DNA of 11,513 nucleotides from positions 1 to 11,513 of the forward strand of contig DXGG01000168.1 in assembly GCA_019114015.1 (NCBI GenBank). Direction: 5' to 3'. A program made the translations under genes and the position numbers. Origin of the DNA: Candidatus Onthomorpha intestinigallinarum. GTDB taxonomy: Bacteria; Bacteroidota; Bacteroidia; Bacteroidales; P3. The notes below the pieces were generated by a model. It saw only the letters and a program-made list of their open reading frames with translations, made no database searches and was not told where the DNA came from. This document shows, piece by piece, positions 11,513 through 11,513 of the stretch (the stretch's first letter is position 1; each line of letters begins with the position of its first letter).

Positions 11513-11513
11513 G

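Noticed and set aside
1..11513. Transposase, integrase, reverse transcriptase or CRISPR array
   Set aside because: None is present. No product carries such motifs and no regularly spaced repeat array was seen, so the mobility proposals rest on sites and context only.

Overview
Organism. The window looks like a Bacteroidales (gut Bacteroidota) genome. Three -7 boxes fit the Bacteroidota TAnnTTTG pattern (2039-2046, 9336-9343, 10040-10047), and one has a TTTG -33 box exactly 19 bases upstream. Shine-Dalgarno sequences are weak. The DUF3871 protein is a family I know from Bacteroides-type genomes, and lipoprotein and Sec signals are common. This is an accessory region: GC content and codon use change from gene to gene, nearly all genes lie on the + strand, most products are unknown, and a broken tRNA-Phe 3' part sits near the right end.

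Layout. (1) 1-1653 carries a mobile-element DNA-metabolism pair: an AAA/RecA-like ATPase cut by the left edge, overlapped by a DUF3871 gene. (2) 1654-2346 is almost gene-free but dense in structure. It holds one copy of a 22-bp direct repeat, a 52-bp palindrome (E1), a 33-residue single-pass membrane ORF, two terminator-like hairpins, and a roughly 250-nt stretch with its own -7 box, nested stems and a terminal hairpin with a T-run. I read that stretch as an undescribed structured ncRNA. (3) 2347-5617 is an AT-rich run of five genes: a small soluble protein, a secreted two-domain protein, a small two-TM protein, a tail-anchored J-domain protein and a secreted protein. Two junctions are TGA-N2-ATG, which suggests translational coupling. 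(4) At 5737-5789 lies a second palindrome (E2) matching E1 in ends, length and centre. (5) 5829-9164 holds four unrelated single genes: a Cys-rich unknown, an A1S_2505/macro-like protein, a lipoprotein and a zinc-ribbon protein. (6) 9313-10757 holds two toxin-antitoxin-like pairs, each with its own promoter: DUF4160 with DUF2442-HTH, and MntA/HepT (MNT/HEPN, type VII). (7) 10842-11041 holds the tRNA-Phe remnant and strong terminators. (8) A partial membrane-protein gene enters from the right on the - strand.

How it may fit together. The most interesting reading concerns E1 and E2. Both contain RYYYAAC at the left and GTTRRRY at the right of an imperfect palindrome, the two core boxes of integron attC sites. 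They bound a 4-kb block whose genes all point toward E2, the orientation expected in a cassette. Mixed composition and the toxin-antitoxin pairs also resemble cassette or defence-island cargo. Against this, no integrase is visible, the sites are shorter than classical attC, and no other gene boundary has an equally good copy. A pair of short palindromic repeats or MITE-like ends remains possible. Independently, the 22-bp direct repeat (1689-1710 and 10016-10037) brackets the same heterogeneous 8.3 kb, and the tRNA-Phe remnant suggests an integrative-element boundary near 10.9 kb.
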